The notes: generated from the sequence alone by a model not told the origin. Counted from the first letter of the stretch, positions 46,142-55,679 are shown. The stretch is DNA of 64,000 bases from Brevinema_A sp051647535 (GCA_051647535.1 JBOFEA010000020.1:1-64000), one strand, 5' to 3'. Program-made: numbers and translations.

Positions 46142-46274
46142 TTTAGAAATTTTATTAAATAAATATCGTCATATAATAAAATATTATTTAAACATATAAC
46201 AATATTTATTTAACATCTTTCAATATCTTTAACATGATACAAATTAACACTATTTATAAAAAGGAGCTGATAAT

Positions 46275-47159
46275 ATGACTAAAAAGATGCTTATGCTGAT
46301 ATTTTTGGGATTATTCCCTATTTGTTTATTCGGGCAAGCCGATAGCCAAGATGTAGGAGCCTTTGACGTACTAGATGATGTCCAATCCCCCGGTAAACAT
46401 ACTTTAAATATTTACTTGGATTCATATTCAGGTCAATTAAATAAAGATGCAGGTCCAGTGTTCTCAGGTAATGAATTTGAATTTGGTGCAATGTACTCAC
46501 ATAATTTTGGTACTGTTCCATGGTTAAGCATATGGACAAAAGCATTAGTTGTTGTCGGAAACAGTATTGCTTCAGGAGCTAACAACGAATTTGAAGGAAT
46601 ACTCCAAGTACCCGATATTTACCCTGTAGCAGGTATTGGAAAAATATTAGCGGCTCCCCGTGCACAAGTAGGTTTAAACTTAGGTGGGCATTCCATCTTC
46701 GCAATGGATACAAGAGGACTTCTGGCTAACGAAAATTATTATACATTTCATTTACCAGCAAACCAATCTATTACATTATTAACTGTTTTAGAATTATGGG
46801 CTGTTCCAATATATAGTATCGCTCGTGTCGAAGAAGGATTTTTCAAACATCAAGTACTTGATTTGTTTCAATTAAGAGCCGACTACTCTATCAGATTTGC
46901 TAGAGATTGGTCTTTTATCACTAAATTAGGTTTTCGTTTCACCGATGACAGAAATGCAAATCTTTTTGCAAAAAGCTTTGCAATTCGTTGGGAAAATCAA
47001 CTCCTATGGTCTGTAACCAAACAATTTTATATGTGGACTCAAGTCCGCTGGCAGATTGATAACTTAGTTCCTCTTATTCAAGGAACTAATCCAATCCACG
47101 GTGTGTATTTACAAGCTGGTCTAGGATATACATTCGATTTTTCAAAAAAAAGTAAGTAA
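46275..47159 (+). CDS. Outer membrane beta-barrel protein (putative sugar porin)
   Basis: 294 residues. The signal peptide is cut near LFGQA. The mature chain is a run of amphipathic strands with aromatic girdles (HTLNIYLDSYSGQL, EFEFGAMYSHNFG, LELWAVPIYSIARV, FARDWSFITKLGFRFTDD, QFYMWTQVRWQIDN) ending VYLQAGLGYTFDFSKKSK, consistent with a 12-14-strand barrel. No family was recognised with confidence. It is the first gene after the strong promoter at 45935 and lies upstream of a complete PTS operon, from which a leaky-looking terminator separates it. I infer that it lets the PTS sugar cross the outer membrane. It has a strong Shine-Dalgarno sequence, AAAAGGAGCTGATAATATG. Confidence 0.75.
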   Translation: MTKKMLMLIFLGLFPICLFGQADSQDVGAFDVLDDVQSPGKHTLNIYLDSYSGQLNKDAGPVFSGNEFEFGAMYSHNFGTVPWLSIWTKALVVVGNSIASGANNEFEGILQVPDIYPVAGIGKILAAPRAQVGLNLGGHSIFAMDTRGLLANENYYTFHLPANQSITLLTVLELWAVPIYSIARVEEGFFKHQVLDLFQLRADYSIRFARDWSFITKLGFRFTDDRNANLFAKSFAIRWENQLLWSVTKQFYMWTQVRWQIDNLVPLIQGTNPIHGVYLQAGLGYTFDFSKKSK

Positions 47160-47178
47160 AATATTAATAAAACATTTT

Positions 47179-47232
47179 TAATAAAACGGTTTTTTTGTTT
47201 TCAGGAATATTAATAAAAAGGCCGTTTTATTA
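47179..47232 (+). terminator. Hairpin between the porin and PTS genes (partial terminator)
   Basis: Stem TAATAAAACGG (47179-47189) pairs with CCGTTTTATTA (47222-47232), with further T-A pairing inside. It is followed by a weak ATTTTAG tract, so some read-through into the PTS genes is likely and would set a high porin:PTS ratio. Confidence 0.55.
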
Positions 47233-47300
47233 ATTTTAGATTCAAAATTTTAAATTTAATTTTTTACATAATTAAAATTATTTTATTCAATAAGGAAACT

Positions 47301-48590
47301 ATGATGAATTTCCAAGAATTTGTAGAACAAAAATTAAACCCTGCTATGGCAGCACTAGGTCAACAACGACATTTACAAGCAATTAGAGATGGTATTGTTA
47401 TTAATCTTGTTCCCAGTATGATAGGATCATTATTTTTACTTGTTGCAGCCTTACCTATACCCGGATATGGAGAATGGATTAAAAGTATTGGAGTTTTCGA
47501 TGCCCTATTAATTCCTATCGGTGCTACACTTGATCTTATGGGATTAGTAGCTGTTATTGCCATTTCATACCGTTTGGCGGAATCATACAAAGCAGATGCT
47601 CTTTCTGCAGCAGTTATTTCTTTGCTATGTTTTTTTATTCTTACTCCATATAAAGCATCTCATAAAGATTTAGAAGAAGCAGTTACAGGTGTACTGCCAA
47701 TTATGTACCTTGGTTCTAGAGGATTATTTACAGCATTATTGGTTTCTCTTTCCGCAACAGAAATCTACACAAGACTCCTCAAAACAAAAATAACGATCAA
47801 TATGCCTGATGGTGTACCTCCTGCAGTTGCCCGTTCTTTTTCAGCTCTTATTCCCGGAGGAATTACATTAATTGTTTTTTGGATTGTCAGATTAATCATA
47901 GATTATTCTTCATTTGAAAATATTCATTCTATCCTTGCAACATTTGTTTCACAACCATTAACAATGATTGCCGGAAACTTGTTCGGTGCTATTGCTTTTA
48001 TGTTTTTGGTACATTTCTTTTGGTTTTTCGGAATCCACGGCCACTTAATTGTAGGAGCTATCTTGGATCCGGTATTTACATTATTACAAGATCAGAACCG
48101 AATCGCTTTCCAAGCCGGTCAAGAAATACCGAATATCATTACCAGATACTGGTTTGATCTGTATGTCACCTTAGGCGGTTCAGGAGCATCTTTACCAATT
48201 GTTATTGCATTAGCTCTTTTTGCAAGAAGCCGGCATTTAAAAACAGTTGGACGATTGTCTTTAGGACCTGGTATATTTAATATAAATGAACCTTTTGTAT
48301 TTGGAATTCCCGTGGTGTTTAATCCTATTATTATATTTCCGTGGATTATTGTTCCTATTGTAAATATATGTACAGCATATTTCGCTACTATTATAGGATT
48401 CTTACCTAGACATAATGGAATTATTCTTCCTTGGACAACACCTATTTTTATCAGCGGAGCTATTGTAGCCGGATGGCGTGGAGTAGTTATGCAGTTAATC
48501 AATCTAATTATTTCAGCCGTAATTTGGTTTGCATTTATCAAAAAACTAGACGATATGGAAGTTCAGAAAGAACTGGATTCTTTGAAATAA
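47301..48590 (+). CDS. PTS lactose/cellobiose-family transporter, subunit IIC
   Basis: 429 residues, ten or so membrane helices. It forms the sugar channel of a phosphotransferase system that imports and phosphorylates beta-linked disaccharides. Diagnostic segments are FFWFFGIHGHLIVG (about 238-251), TLGGSGASLPI and FNINEPFVFGIPVVFNP (about 329-345), where the conserved Glu binds the sugar. It belongs to the cellobiose/diacetylchitobiose/lactose branch; the exact sugar cannot be read off. It leads IIB, a GH1 enzyme, a MupG-like protein and IIA at gaps of about 20-35 bases, all on one strand. Either of two adjacent ATGs after AAGGAAACT could be the start. Confidence 0.92.
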   Translation: MMNFQEFVEQKLNPAMAALGQQRHLQAIRDGIVINLVPSMIGSLFLLVAALPIPGYGEWIKSIGVFDALLIPIGATLDLMGLVAVIAISYRLAESYKADALSAAVISLLCFFILTPYKASHKDLEEAVTGVLPIMYLGSRGLFTALLVSLSATEIYTRLLKTKITINMPDGVPPAVARSFSALIPGGITLIVFWIVRLIIDYSSFENIHSILATFVSQPLTMIAGNLFGAIAFMFLVHFFWFFGIHGHLIVGAILDPVFTLLQDQNRIAFQAGQEIPNIITRYWFDLYVTLGGSGASLPIVIALALFARSRHLKTVGRLSLGPGIFNINEPFVFGIPVVFNPIIIFPWIIVPIVNICTAYFATIIGFLPRHNGIILPWTTPIFISGAIVAGWRGVVMQLINLIISAVIWFAFIKKLDDMEVQKELDSLK

Positions 48591-48613
48591 TATTCAAACG
48601 TTAGGAGAGTTTT

Positions 48614-48916
48614 ATGACCAATATTTTATTATGCTGCAGTGCAGGAATGTCTACAAGTCTTTTCGTTCAAAAAACAAAAGACCATGCTAAAGAAATTAAT
48701 GAACCTATTGAAATTACAGCAGTTCCTGTATCGGAACTAGACAGCCATATCGGACAAGCAGATATTATTGTTTTAGCACCTCAGATTCGTTTTCAAAAAG
48801 ATACCGTAACAGGAAAAACCGATAAACCTGTGTTTATCATTGAAATGCGTGATTATGGTACAATGAATGTTCAAAAAGTTCTTCCGGAAATTCTTGCAGC
48901 TGTAAAAGAATCATAA
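48614..48916 (+). CDS. PTS lactose/cellobiose-family subunit IIB
   Basis: 100 residues. Small cytoplasmic phosphocarrier. The phosphorylated Cys8 sits in LLCCSAGMSTSLFV, the exact family loop. The fold continues with IEITAVPVSELDSHIGQADIIVLAPQI. It passes phosphate from IIA to the sugar bound in IIC. Its gene lies 23 bases after IIC and has TTAGGAGAGTTTTATG. Confidence 0.94.
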   Translation: MTNILLCCSAGMSTSLFVQKTKDHAKEINEPIEITAVPVSELDSHIGQADIIVLAPQIRFQKDTVTGKTDKPVFIIEMRDYGTMNVQKVLPEILAAVKES

Positions 48917-48963
48917 GTATTTGTGAAATCTAATTATTGACAGCTTATGTAAGAAGGTTTACT

Positions 48964-50355
48964 ATGTTTTATCAATTTCCAAAAGATTTTTGGTGGGGAG
49001 CCGCATCAAGCGGCCCTCAACATGAAGGTGCCGCAGATATAGATGGAAGAGAACCTTCCGTATGGGACGAATACTACAAAACAAATCCTCATCGATTTTT
49101 TAATGAAGTAGGTCCCAGCGTATGTGGAGATTTTTACCATCGATTTAAAGAAGATCTAATACTGCTTAAAGAATTAGGATTAAATTCCTATAGAACTTCT
49201 ATACAGTGGTCACGACTTCTCCCCTATCAAGCTTCCCAACCCAACCCTCAAGCTGTAAAATTTTACCATCAAGTAATCGATACCATGCTTGAACTCGAAC
49301 TCCAACCTTTTTTAGCATTACATCATTTTGATCTTCCTTGGTCATACCAGCTTTCAGGAGGTTGGGAAAATCGAGACACCGTCAAAGCTTACACTCATTT
49401 TGCTGAAACTTGTTTTAAACTGTTCGGCGACAAAGTAAAATATTGGTTTACTTTTAACGAACCTATTGTCGTTCCTTATATTGCATATATGGACGATTAT
49501 ATGTATCCCAATGTTATTGATATGCACCGCGGTATGACAACAGCTTATCACACAGCTTTAGCTCATGCAGAAGCTGTTAATATCTTCCGGCAGGGTAAAT
49601 TTGACGGAAAAATAGGGATCATCTTAAATATTTCTCCATCATATCCAAGAAGCCAACATCCAGAAGATCAAAAAGCAGCTTATTTAGCAGATTTGTTTCA
49701 CAATGAATCATTTAAACAACCTGCCTTAAAAGGTTCTTATTCTCAAGAATTAATCGAATTCATGTCCAATAAGAATATGCCTCTCCCTATCCATTCTCAA
49801 GATAAAGAGACGTTCGCTCAAGGTAAAGTCGATATTTTAGGAATCAATTATTATTCTCCCCAACGGGTAAAAGCAAAAGAGCATTTAGCAAATCCTTTAG
49901 CTCCGATTCGCCCTAATACATTTTTTGATCCTTACGAAATGCCCGGAAGAAAACTTAATCCCTATAGAGGATGGGAGATCTATTCCAAAGGAATTTATGA
50001 CAGCTTAACCGATATTCGAACCAATTACGGAAACATAGAAACCTTCATCAGTGAAAACGGAATGGGTGTAGAAAATGAAGATCGATTTAGAAATTCCGAA
50101 GGATTTATTGATGACCAGTACCGTATAGAATTTATTAAAGACCACTTAACATACGTTCATAAAGCTATTTCTGAAGGATGTAATTGTAAGGGTTATCATC
50201 TTTGGACGCTTGTTGATAACTGGTCTTGGCAGAATGCATATAAAAATCGATACGGATATATCGAGCTTCAGTTGCATAACAATTTGAAACGTGTGATAAA
50301 ACAAAGCGGCTATTGGATCAAAAACACCGCTCTTAATTCAGGATTTGAACTTTAA
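48964..50355 (+). CDS. GH1 6-phospho-beta-glycosidase
   Basis: 463 residues from the ATG at 48964 (AGAAGG six bases upstream; an in-frame TTG at 48937 has no site). A family 1 (beta/alpha)8 glycosidase with the acid/base Glu166 in WFTFNEP and the nucleophile Glu364 in FISENGMG. With no signal peptide it works in the cytoplasm on the phosphorylated disaccharide delivered by the PTS, giving a hexose and a hexose-6-phosphate. The match is to the 6-phospho-beta-glucosidase/galactosidase group; gluco versus galacto specificity is not resolved. The MupG-like gene follows. Confidence 0.92.
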   Translation: MFYQFPKDFWWGAASSGPQHEGAADIDGREPSVWDEYYKTNPHRFFNEVGPSVCGDFYHRFKEDLILLKELGLNSYRTSIQWSRLLPYQASQPNPQAVKFYHQVIDTMLELELQPFLALHHFDLPWSYQLSGGWENRDTVKAYTHFAETCFKLFGDKVKYWFTFNEPIVVPYIAYMDDYMYPNVIDMHRGMTTAYHTALAHAEAVNIFRQGKFDGKIGIILNISPSYPRSQHPEDQKAAYLADLFHNESFKQPALKGSYSQELIEFMSNKNMPLPIHSQDKETFAQGKVDILGINYYSPQRVKAKEHLANPLAPIRPNTFFDPYEMPGRKLNPYRGWEIYSKGIYDSLTDIRTNYGNIETFISENGMGVENEDRFRNSEGFIDDQYRIEFIKDHLTYVHKAISEGCNCKGYHLWTLVDNWSWQNAYKNRYGYIELQLHNNLKRVIKQSGYWIKNTALNSGFEL

Positions 50356-50384
50356 AAATCCCAATAAATTTTAGGATGGTATTT

Positions 50385-51482
50385 ATGAATCGTGAAAAAG
50401 GAATCTCTATTTACCCTTTTCATACATCTTTTGAAGACAACTGTTCATATATTGAAAAAGCAGCTCATTATGGATTTACCAGAGCATTTACCTGTCTTCT
50501 TTCTGTTGACACTTCCCGCAAAGATGAAATCGTTAAAGAATTTAAAGAAACCATCTTATGGGCAAACAAAAATAATATTTTGGTCATTGCCGATGTAGCT
50601 CCTAATGTCTTTTCGGATTTAAACATTTCCTACGATGATTTAACTTTTTTTGCTGATTTGGGTGCTCATGGAATAAGATTGGATTTAGGATTTACCGGAA
50701 ACGAAGAATCCTTAATGACTTTTAATCCATTTGATCTTAAAATCGAACTTAATATGAGTCAAAAAACCCATTATTTAGATACTATTATGGATTTTTGCCC
50801 AAATTCAAATAATTTATTAGGTTCGCATAATTTTTATCCGCATCGATTTACAGGTTTATCAAGAGAACACTTCAATACCTGTACAAAACAATTCCAACAA
50901 TACAATCTTCGTACTGCAGCTTTTGTAAAAGCTCCAAGCGCATCAATCGGGCCTTGGGAAGTCAGCGACGGATTATGCACTCTTGAAGAACACCGAGATC
51001 AATCTCTTTCATATCAAGTGAAAGATATGTTTATCAACGGTAATATGCATACCGTATTAATTTCCGAATGTTTCGCTTCCGAAGAAGAACTACAGACAAT
51101 GGGTAAAATTAACCCTTATCTTCTTGAATTAGAAGTGGAGTTGATCAACGATATTCCAGAAATCGAAAAATCTATTGTTGTTGATGAACTCCACTACCAC
51201 CGCGGCGATGAAGGTGGATTTGTTGCCCGTTCCACTCAAAGCAGAGTAAAGTATAAAGGTACTCATTTTAAAGTATTCAATGCTCCTAAAACAATTAAAA
51301 AAGGTGATGTTCTTATAGAATCGTCTTTATACGGTACATATGCAGGCGAACTTCATATTGCATTACAAGATATGCCTAATTCCGGACGTACTAATGTTGT
51401 CGGAAGAATTACCGATACAGAATTAGAGTTGATAAAACATATCAAACCTTGGCAGAAATTCAAACTCTATACTCAACAATAA
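50385..51482 (+). CDS. DUF871 / MupG-like 6-phospho-N-acetylmuramidase
   Basis: 365 residues from the ATG at 50385, with AGGA about eight bases upstream; an ATG three codons earlier overlaps that site. DUF871 layout: an N-terminal TIM-barrel (KGISIYPFHTSFEDN, ADVAPNVFSDL, GAHGIRLDLGF, NLLGSHNFYPHRFTGLS) and a C-terminal beta domain (VVDELHYHRGDEGGFVARSTQSR, FNAPKTIKKGDVLIESSLYGTYAGELHIALQDMPNSGRTNVVG). The Staphylococcus member MupG cleaves MurNAc-6-phosphate from GlcNAc after PTS uptake of the muropeptide disaccharide. In this operon it suggests that cell-wall or amino-sugar disaccharides are among the imported substrates. MurQ etherase is not in the window. Confidence 0.85.
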   Translation: MNREKGISIYPFHTSFEDNCSYIEKAAHYGFTRAFTCLLSVDTSRKDEIVKEFKETILWANKNNILVIADVAPNVFSDLNISYDDLTFFADLGAHGIRLDLGFTGNEESLMTFNPFDLKIELNMSQKTHYLDTIMDFCPNSNNLLGSHNFYPHRFTGLSREHFNTCTKQFQQYNLRTAAFVKAPSASIGPWEVSDGLCTLEEHRDQSLSYQVKDMFINGNMHTVLISECFASEEELQTMGKINPYLLELEVELINDIPEIEKSIVVDELHYHRGDEGGFVARSTQSRVKYKGTHFKVFNAPKTIKKGDVLIESSLYGTYAGELHIALQDMPNSGRTNVVGRITDTELELIKHIKPWQKFKLYTQQ

Positions 51483-51516
51483 TCAATAACATTTAATTAA
51501 ATTACGGAAGTATTAT

Positions 51517-51834
51517 ATGACAGAAGAAAAATTCGAAGAAATTGTAATGAGCTTGGTAGGTTTTGCCGGTGAAGGACGCAGTTATGCATTTGAAGCACTT
51601 CGTGCTGCTAGAAACGGTGATTTTGAAAAATCAGATGAATTATTAAAAAAATCCTCTGAAGCACTTCTTGAAGCCCATCATACTCAAACAGAGTTGATTC
51701 AAGATGAAATTAACGGAATCAAAACACCTATCTCACTTCTTATGCTTCATGCACAAGATCATCTTATGACAGCTTTACTGGCAAAAGATTTGATCGAAGA
51801 ACTAATCATGGAAAAAAAATCAAACTCTTTATAA
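51517..51834 (+). CDS. PTS lactose/cellobiose-family subunit IIA
   Basis: 105 residues. All-helical trimeric phosphocarrier that receives phosphate from HPr. The active His78 is in LLMLHAQDHLMTA, and the N-terminal SLVGFAGEGRSYAFEALRAAR helix is typical. It is the last gene of the PTS operon and is followed directly by a strong terminator. HPr and EI must lie elsewhere. Confidence 0.94.
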   Translation: MTEEKFEEIVMSLVGFAGEGRSYAFEALRAARNGDFEKSDELLKKSSEALLEAHHTQTELIQDEINGIKTPISLLMLHAQDHLMTALLAKDLIEELIMEKKSNSL

Positions 51835-51874
51835 AAAATCCGGTATGAATTTAAAAATTTGTACCGGATTTTTT
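51833..51874 (+). terminator. Intrinsic terminator of the PTS operon
   Basis: Perfect stem AAAAAATCCGGTA / TACCGGATTTTTT (51833-51845, 51862-51874) beginning at the stop codon of IIA; T tract follows. Confidence 0.92.
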
Positions 51875-51962
51875 ATCTTCTATACTTATTTATAATTTGA
51901 AAAAACATAGTTAAATATAAGTATTTGTTGGTTTTGATTCTACAAAGTATTATATGATAACA

Positions 51963-51991
51963 TTGACAAAAAATATTGTTTATACTATAAT
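51963..51991 (+). promoter_or_regulatory. Strong predicted promoter of the receptor-lipoprotein operon
   Basis: Consensus -35 TTGACA (51963-51968), 17-bp spacer, consensus -10 TATAAT (51986-51991), followed by a leader of about 260 nt. The leader contains a short hairpin (TCCCTTT / AAAGGGA, about 52158-52177) next to a CCTCCTCCC run that could pair with a Shine-Dalgarno sequence. Apart from these the 51875-52257 gap holds no gene. Confidence 0.7.
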
Positions 51992-52257
51992 AAAGCATAT
52001 AAGAAAAAATATTTAATACCTCAAATCAACCGAAAAATCCATACAGCTGTTATTGAATTTTTTACTGACAAATTCATATATAAGAGTTTATTCTTTATTT
52101 TAGAAATATATTAATTATACAGATCTCTAAGCTATTTCAATAATAAAACCCTCCTCCCTTTCCTTAAAAGGGAAAATAGTTTATTAAACTTTATCATTAT
52201 CAATATTTGAAGATTTGCTTGAACTTTTAAAGATCCACCTCTATTTTAGGATATTCT

Positions 52258-54087
52258 ATGTTTCTTTTACTTATTGTTATATTATCTTTCCATACAGCAG
52301 TTGTATATACGCAAGAAAATACTAATGATGCCATCCCTCTTGGTGCGACAATAGACGCCGAAAAAGAAATAGCTCAAAACTATCGTCCGGGACTTTCTTT
52401 TGATAGTTCTCCTGTATCTACTTCTTTATCTTTAAAAAATCTGCTTCAATCATCAACAATAAAAACCGAAACATCCATGGTAGGTCGACATGGAGCTATC
52501 CGTATTGACGGAGCAGCATCTTTGCCGTTGTTAGGAATAGATGGATTTGTTATTAAAGATCCGTCTATCAACCAAGGTCAAATAAAAGTTGAACTTCTAC
52601 CTTTTGATTTCTCGGAGCGGGCTGACATTTATAAACAAAATTTGGTACCTTACGGAATTTCAGCAGGAAGCTTTATTGATTTTCGTATTCCTCTTCATTA
52701 TAAAGATTCCTTTTCAATACAAATGAAAGGCGGAACTGTAGGTAGTTTCTACTCAAAACTTCAAGGAGAAAAAACCTTCTCCAACGGATCCACACTTCTT
52801 GGAATTGTGACAGACAATCTTTTTAAAGATTATTACTATGCCGTTAATGGAGGTAAGAATTTCGATTTTTATCCTCATTCTACTTATCAACGCTATGCCG
52901 TACTTTCCAAAACCCGTTGGAAAAATTTAGAATTTTTGATTGCAAACACTTATACAAAAAGTTTTGGAGAAACAGGCGATCTTAATTATGAAGTCATGGA
53001 TCTAACCAGAAACAATTTTATATCGGGAATAAAATACCATCATCAAGACTGGTTTTTTCAAGCAAATTATACATTTTATAACCACTTTATAGAATATAAT
53101 TCCGGAGTCACCAACGAATACAATGCTCATAACGTAAATGTTTACACAGGTATTCAAAAACAAAGCGGACGGTTCCGATACCAAGTACTCGGAGGATACC
53201 AACTCCAAACAGTTGAAGACGGAATGAGGGCTAATAGTTCTAATTATTTGTCATCACCACCGTTCGGAGAACAATATTTTAATCTGCAAGGGGATGTGAC
53301 AATAGATCTTGTTAATCCTAAAGCAAATAAAAATTATAATGTCGAAATGAATATTGCTCTAAATCAAATACTTTCTATTTATGGAAAATACGTACCTGTA
53401 CCGAATTTGTCCTTTGGATTTAGACATCGAAACGGACTTTATGGTTCTATATATGTAAACCGTATTTATTTAGTACCCGATTTTAGTACAGCATACGGTT
53501 TTGGACTGCAGAATGGAGAAATCCCTCCCTATCTTGATCCTAAAGACGGTATCCGAACCGGTACAGAATTTGGATGGAACGGCTTTATGAGTAGAGTATT
53601 TGCACGATTTTCTTACGCTTGGCTGGACAAGTCGTTCAAATTATCCGAAAATAATACCGTCATTAACAACGAAAATATACGAAATTATTCTGCAGAAATC
53701 GGTACCTCATACAAAAGTTTCTACCAAAACAATATTATTGAAATCTCAGGAAGTGCGTCTTTTAATTATGAAGTCGACGAACAAAATAACTGGGCATCAC
53801 TTATCCCCATTTGGAAACTGGTGACCGTTTTATCTGCATATAATGCCGAAAATACTTGGCAGACAACGTTAATTTATCGTTTTGAATATTTGGTTCCTAA
53901 TACCAGTCCGGGATATTTAGATAAAAAACCTAGACATTATTTGGATATGCATATAAAATATAAGTGGTTTTTCTTAAATATTTTAAATATTGCTAACCAA
54001 TCCTATAGACCTATTCCTGAAAACACCTACTCACCTTACAATCCGGGAATAAGAGCAGAAGTAGGATTCGAATACAAATTTAATTAA
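52258..54087 (+). CDS. TonB-dependent-receptor-like outer membrane protein
   Basis: 609 residues with a signal peptide (about 1-19). Residues ~55-165 look like a plug domain: LSLKNLLQSS, GRHGAIRIDGAASLPLLGIDGFVIKDPS and LLPFDFSERADIYKQNLVPYGISAGSFIDFRIP, the usual 'RG...iDG...nDP...ierievykG....yG' sequence in divergent form. The rest is a long series of amphipathic strands with aromatic ends, closing with RAEVGFEYKFN. It is shorter than most TonB receptors (700-900) and I see no TonB box, so it may be a reduced receptor. It is 16 bases upstream of a triple-repeat lipoprotein gene, the layout of a receptor with a surface ligand-binding partner. The ligand is unknown, and no TonB/ExbBD is present in the window. 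Confidence 0.7.
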   Translation: MFLLLIVILSFHTAVVYTQENTNDAIPLGATIDAEKEIAQNYRPGLSFDSSPVSTSLSLKNLLQSSTIKTETSMVGRHGAIRIDGAASLPLLGIDGFVIKDPSINQGQIKVELLPFDFSERADIYKQNLVPYGISAGSFIDFRIPLHYKDSFSIQMKGGTVGSFYSKLQGEKTFSNGSTLLGIVTDNLFKDYYYAVNGGKNFDFYPHSTYQRYAVLSKTRWKNLEFLIANTYTKSFGETGDLNYEVMDLTRNNFISGIKYHHQDWFFQANYTFYNHFIEYNSGVTNEYNAHNVNVYTGIQKQSGRFRYQVLGGYQLQTVEDGMRANSSNYLSSPPFGEQYFNLQGDVTIDLVNPKANKNYNVEMNIALNQILSIYGKYVPVPNLSFGFRHRNGLYGSIYVNRIYLVPDFSTAYGFGLQNGEIPPYLDPKDGIRTGTEFGWNGFMSRVFARFSYAWLDKSFKLSENNTVINNENIRNYSAEIGTSYKSFYQNNIIEISGSASFNYEVDEQNNWASLIPIWKLVTVLSAYNAENTWQTTLIYRFEYLVPNTSPGYLDKKPRHYLDMHIKYKWFFLNILNIANQSYRPIPENTYSPYNPGIRAEVGFEYKFN

Positions 54088-54103
54088 AAATAAAGGAGCA
54101 AAA

Positions 54104-55675
54104 ATGAAATTTAATTTTTTATTATGTTTTCTTTTATTAAATTCCTGCCAGCTTCCACCCCCCACAGCTCAAAGAAAAGAAGAGCTTATTTCTTTTTCCG
54201 AAGTAATCATTGATACAAACCCTCTCACACAATCAAAGTTCCAACAAGAATGGATGACAAATATCTCCAAATATACAAGAGAAAACTCTTATGATTATAT
54301 CGCCGATATTTGGGGTGGTGGAGCGTTGAAACTTCATTTGTGGTTTGATCAAAACGGTGCTCTTTGGGATTCTATGATTGATGTTGATAATCTTCCGTAT
54401 ATCCTCCATCCATTAGTTTCGAAATATGAAAAGAAATTTGAAAATTCCGCTTTTATTGACGGAAAAACCGCTGTTGTTGTTATGCCTTGGAGTGCCAGCT
54501 TTAAATTAGCAGGCAATCTCTATGTGTTAAGAGTTTCGAATAATACCATTTACCGCACACACGGATCTTTAACCGGATTCCACCATGCAAACCGCTGGGA
54601 CGGAAAAACAATCCCTAATCACTACCTTGTCAATCTCAAATATTCCGCAAACCAACCTGATAAAAATCCTATCATTCCTAGACCCGAAGATACCAATGAT
54701 ACCTCTGTTTTTACCATGCAGCAAATCAACTACTCTCCTGAAGTTCAGAAACAATTTGAAGATTCCTGGAATCAAAAAATTAACAACTTTCCTCTCAACA
54801 ACTATGAAGCAACCATTGCTTATCAAAACGGTACCTCTACCAAATCATTTACAGGATTTATAGACAACAGTATTATGTACCGAGACAGCAGAGATAGCGG
54901 AAAAGATAAGTATTTATTTAAAAAACAAATTCTCAGCAATCACTCTTATCCAATTTTTCTTGATGAACAAACTGCAGTTATGGTTCAATACACCCAAGCC
55001 AGTTCTTTTGAAAACATTAATCACGCAAATCAAGCCCGTATATATACAATAAAAATTTCCAATGACGGTATTATTTACCGAACTGCCGATGCCGGTTTTG
55101 GAGATTGGGATTCTTGGACAGGTGAAAAAGCCGCTGTTGACAAACTAGTACCATTCATTACTTCTAAAAATAACGTCGAACATTCTGATTGGGTTAATAT
55201 CGATCTTGCCAAACAAAAAGAATATGCAGAACGTTTTCTTCAATCTGCCGTTTTCGATAATATATTCAGCATATGGGGAAAATTTAATGCAGATATCATT
55301 GGAACTGATGGAAAAATAATGACAAATAAAAAAATCAGATTCGATTACCAATTTTGTTTTGATCCGTCTTCTCATCCTATAAACAAGTATCCGTTAATAC
55401 AATATAAGGATGACAAATCAACGGTGCAACGCTTGCATGATAAATCCGACGGTACCAAAATTTTCTATTTGGACGGAAAAACCGCTGTTATGGCTGTATA
55501 TGGAAAACCCTATACCGAATATCCTCACGGAAATATAGGCCACGTATACACTATTAGAATTTCAAACAACATCGTATACCGAACATCAGGAAACGGATTT
55601 GCAGACTACTCAACTTGGAATCAGCAATCCGCTCCTACTAATAATTTGGAACCTTTCTTTAAAATTATTAACTAA
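54104..55675 (+). CDS. Lipoprotein with three internal ~130-150-residue repeats
   Basis: 523 residues. The signal ends in lipobox LLLNSC (lipidated Cys15), then a Pro-rich linker. Three divergent repeats follow at about 42-170, 212-345 and 369-515. Each has a first part starting with helix 'FQ.eW...i', a polar strand with 'DG/DE.TAV..' (IDGKTAVVVMPW, LDEQTAVMVQYT, LDGKTAVMAVYG), then 'iYtirIsNn.iYRT.g.GF....W' (YVLRVSNNTIYRTHG, YTIKISNDGIIYRTADAGF, YTIRISNNIVYRTSGNGF). I do not recognise the repeat. The tandem, beta-rich design suggests a surface ligand-binding or adhesive module. Co-transcribed with the receptor-like gene 16 bases upstream, and followed by a very strong terminator. Confidence 0.78.
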   Translation: MKFNFLLCFLLLNSCQLPPPTAQRKEELISFSEVIIDTNPLTQSKFQQEWMTNISKYTRENSYDYIADIWGGGALKLHLWFDQNGALWDSMIDVDNLPYILHPLVSKYEKKFENSAFIDGKTAVVVMPWSASFKLAGNLYVLRVSNNTIYRTHGSLTGFHHANRWDGKTIPNHYLVNLKYSANQPDKNPIIPRPEDTNDTSVFTMQQINYSPEVQKQFEDSWNQKINNFPLNNYEATIAYQNGTSTKSFTGFIDNSIMYRDSRDSGKDKYLFKKQILSNHSYPIFLDEQTAVMVQYTQASSFENINHANQARIYTIKISNDGIIYRTADAGFGDWDSWTGEKAAVDKLVPFITSKNNVEHSDWVNIDLAKQKEYAERFLQSAVFDNIFSIWGKFNADIIGTDGKIMTNKKIRFDYQFCFDPSSHPINKYPLIQYKDDKSTVQRLHDKSDGTKIFYLDGKTAVMAVYGKPYTEYPHGNIGHVYTIRISNNIVYRTSGNGFADYSTWNQQSAPTNNLEPFFKIIN

Positions 55676-55679
55676 GATT

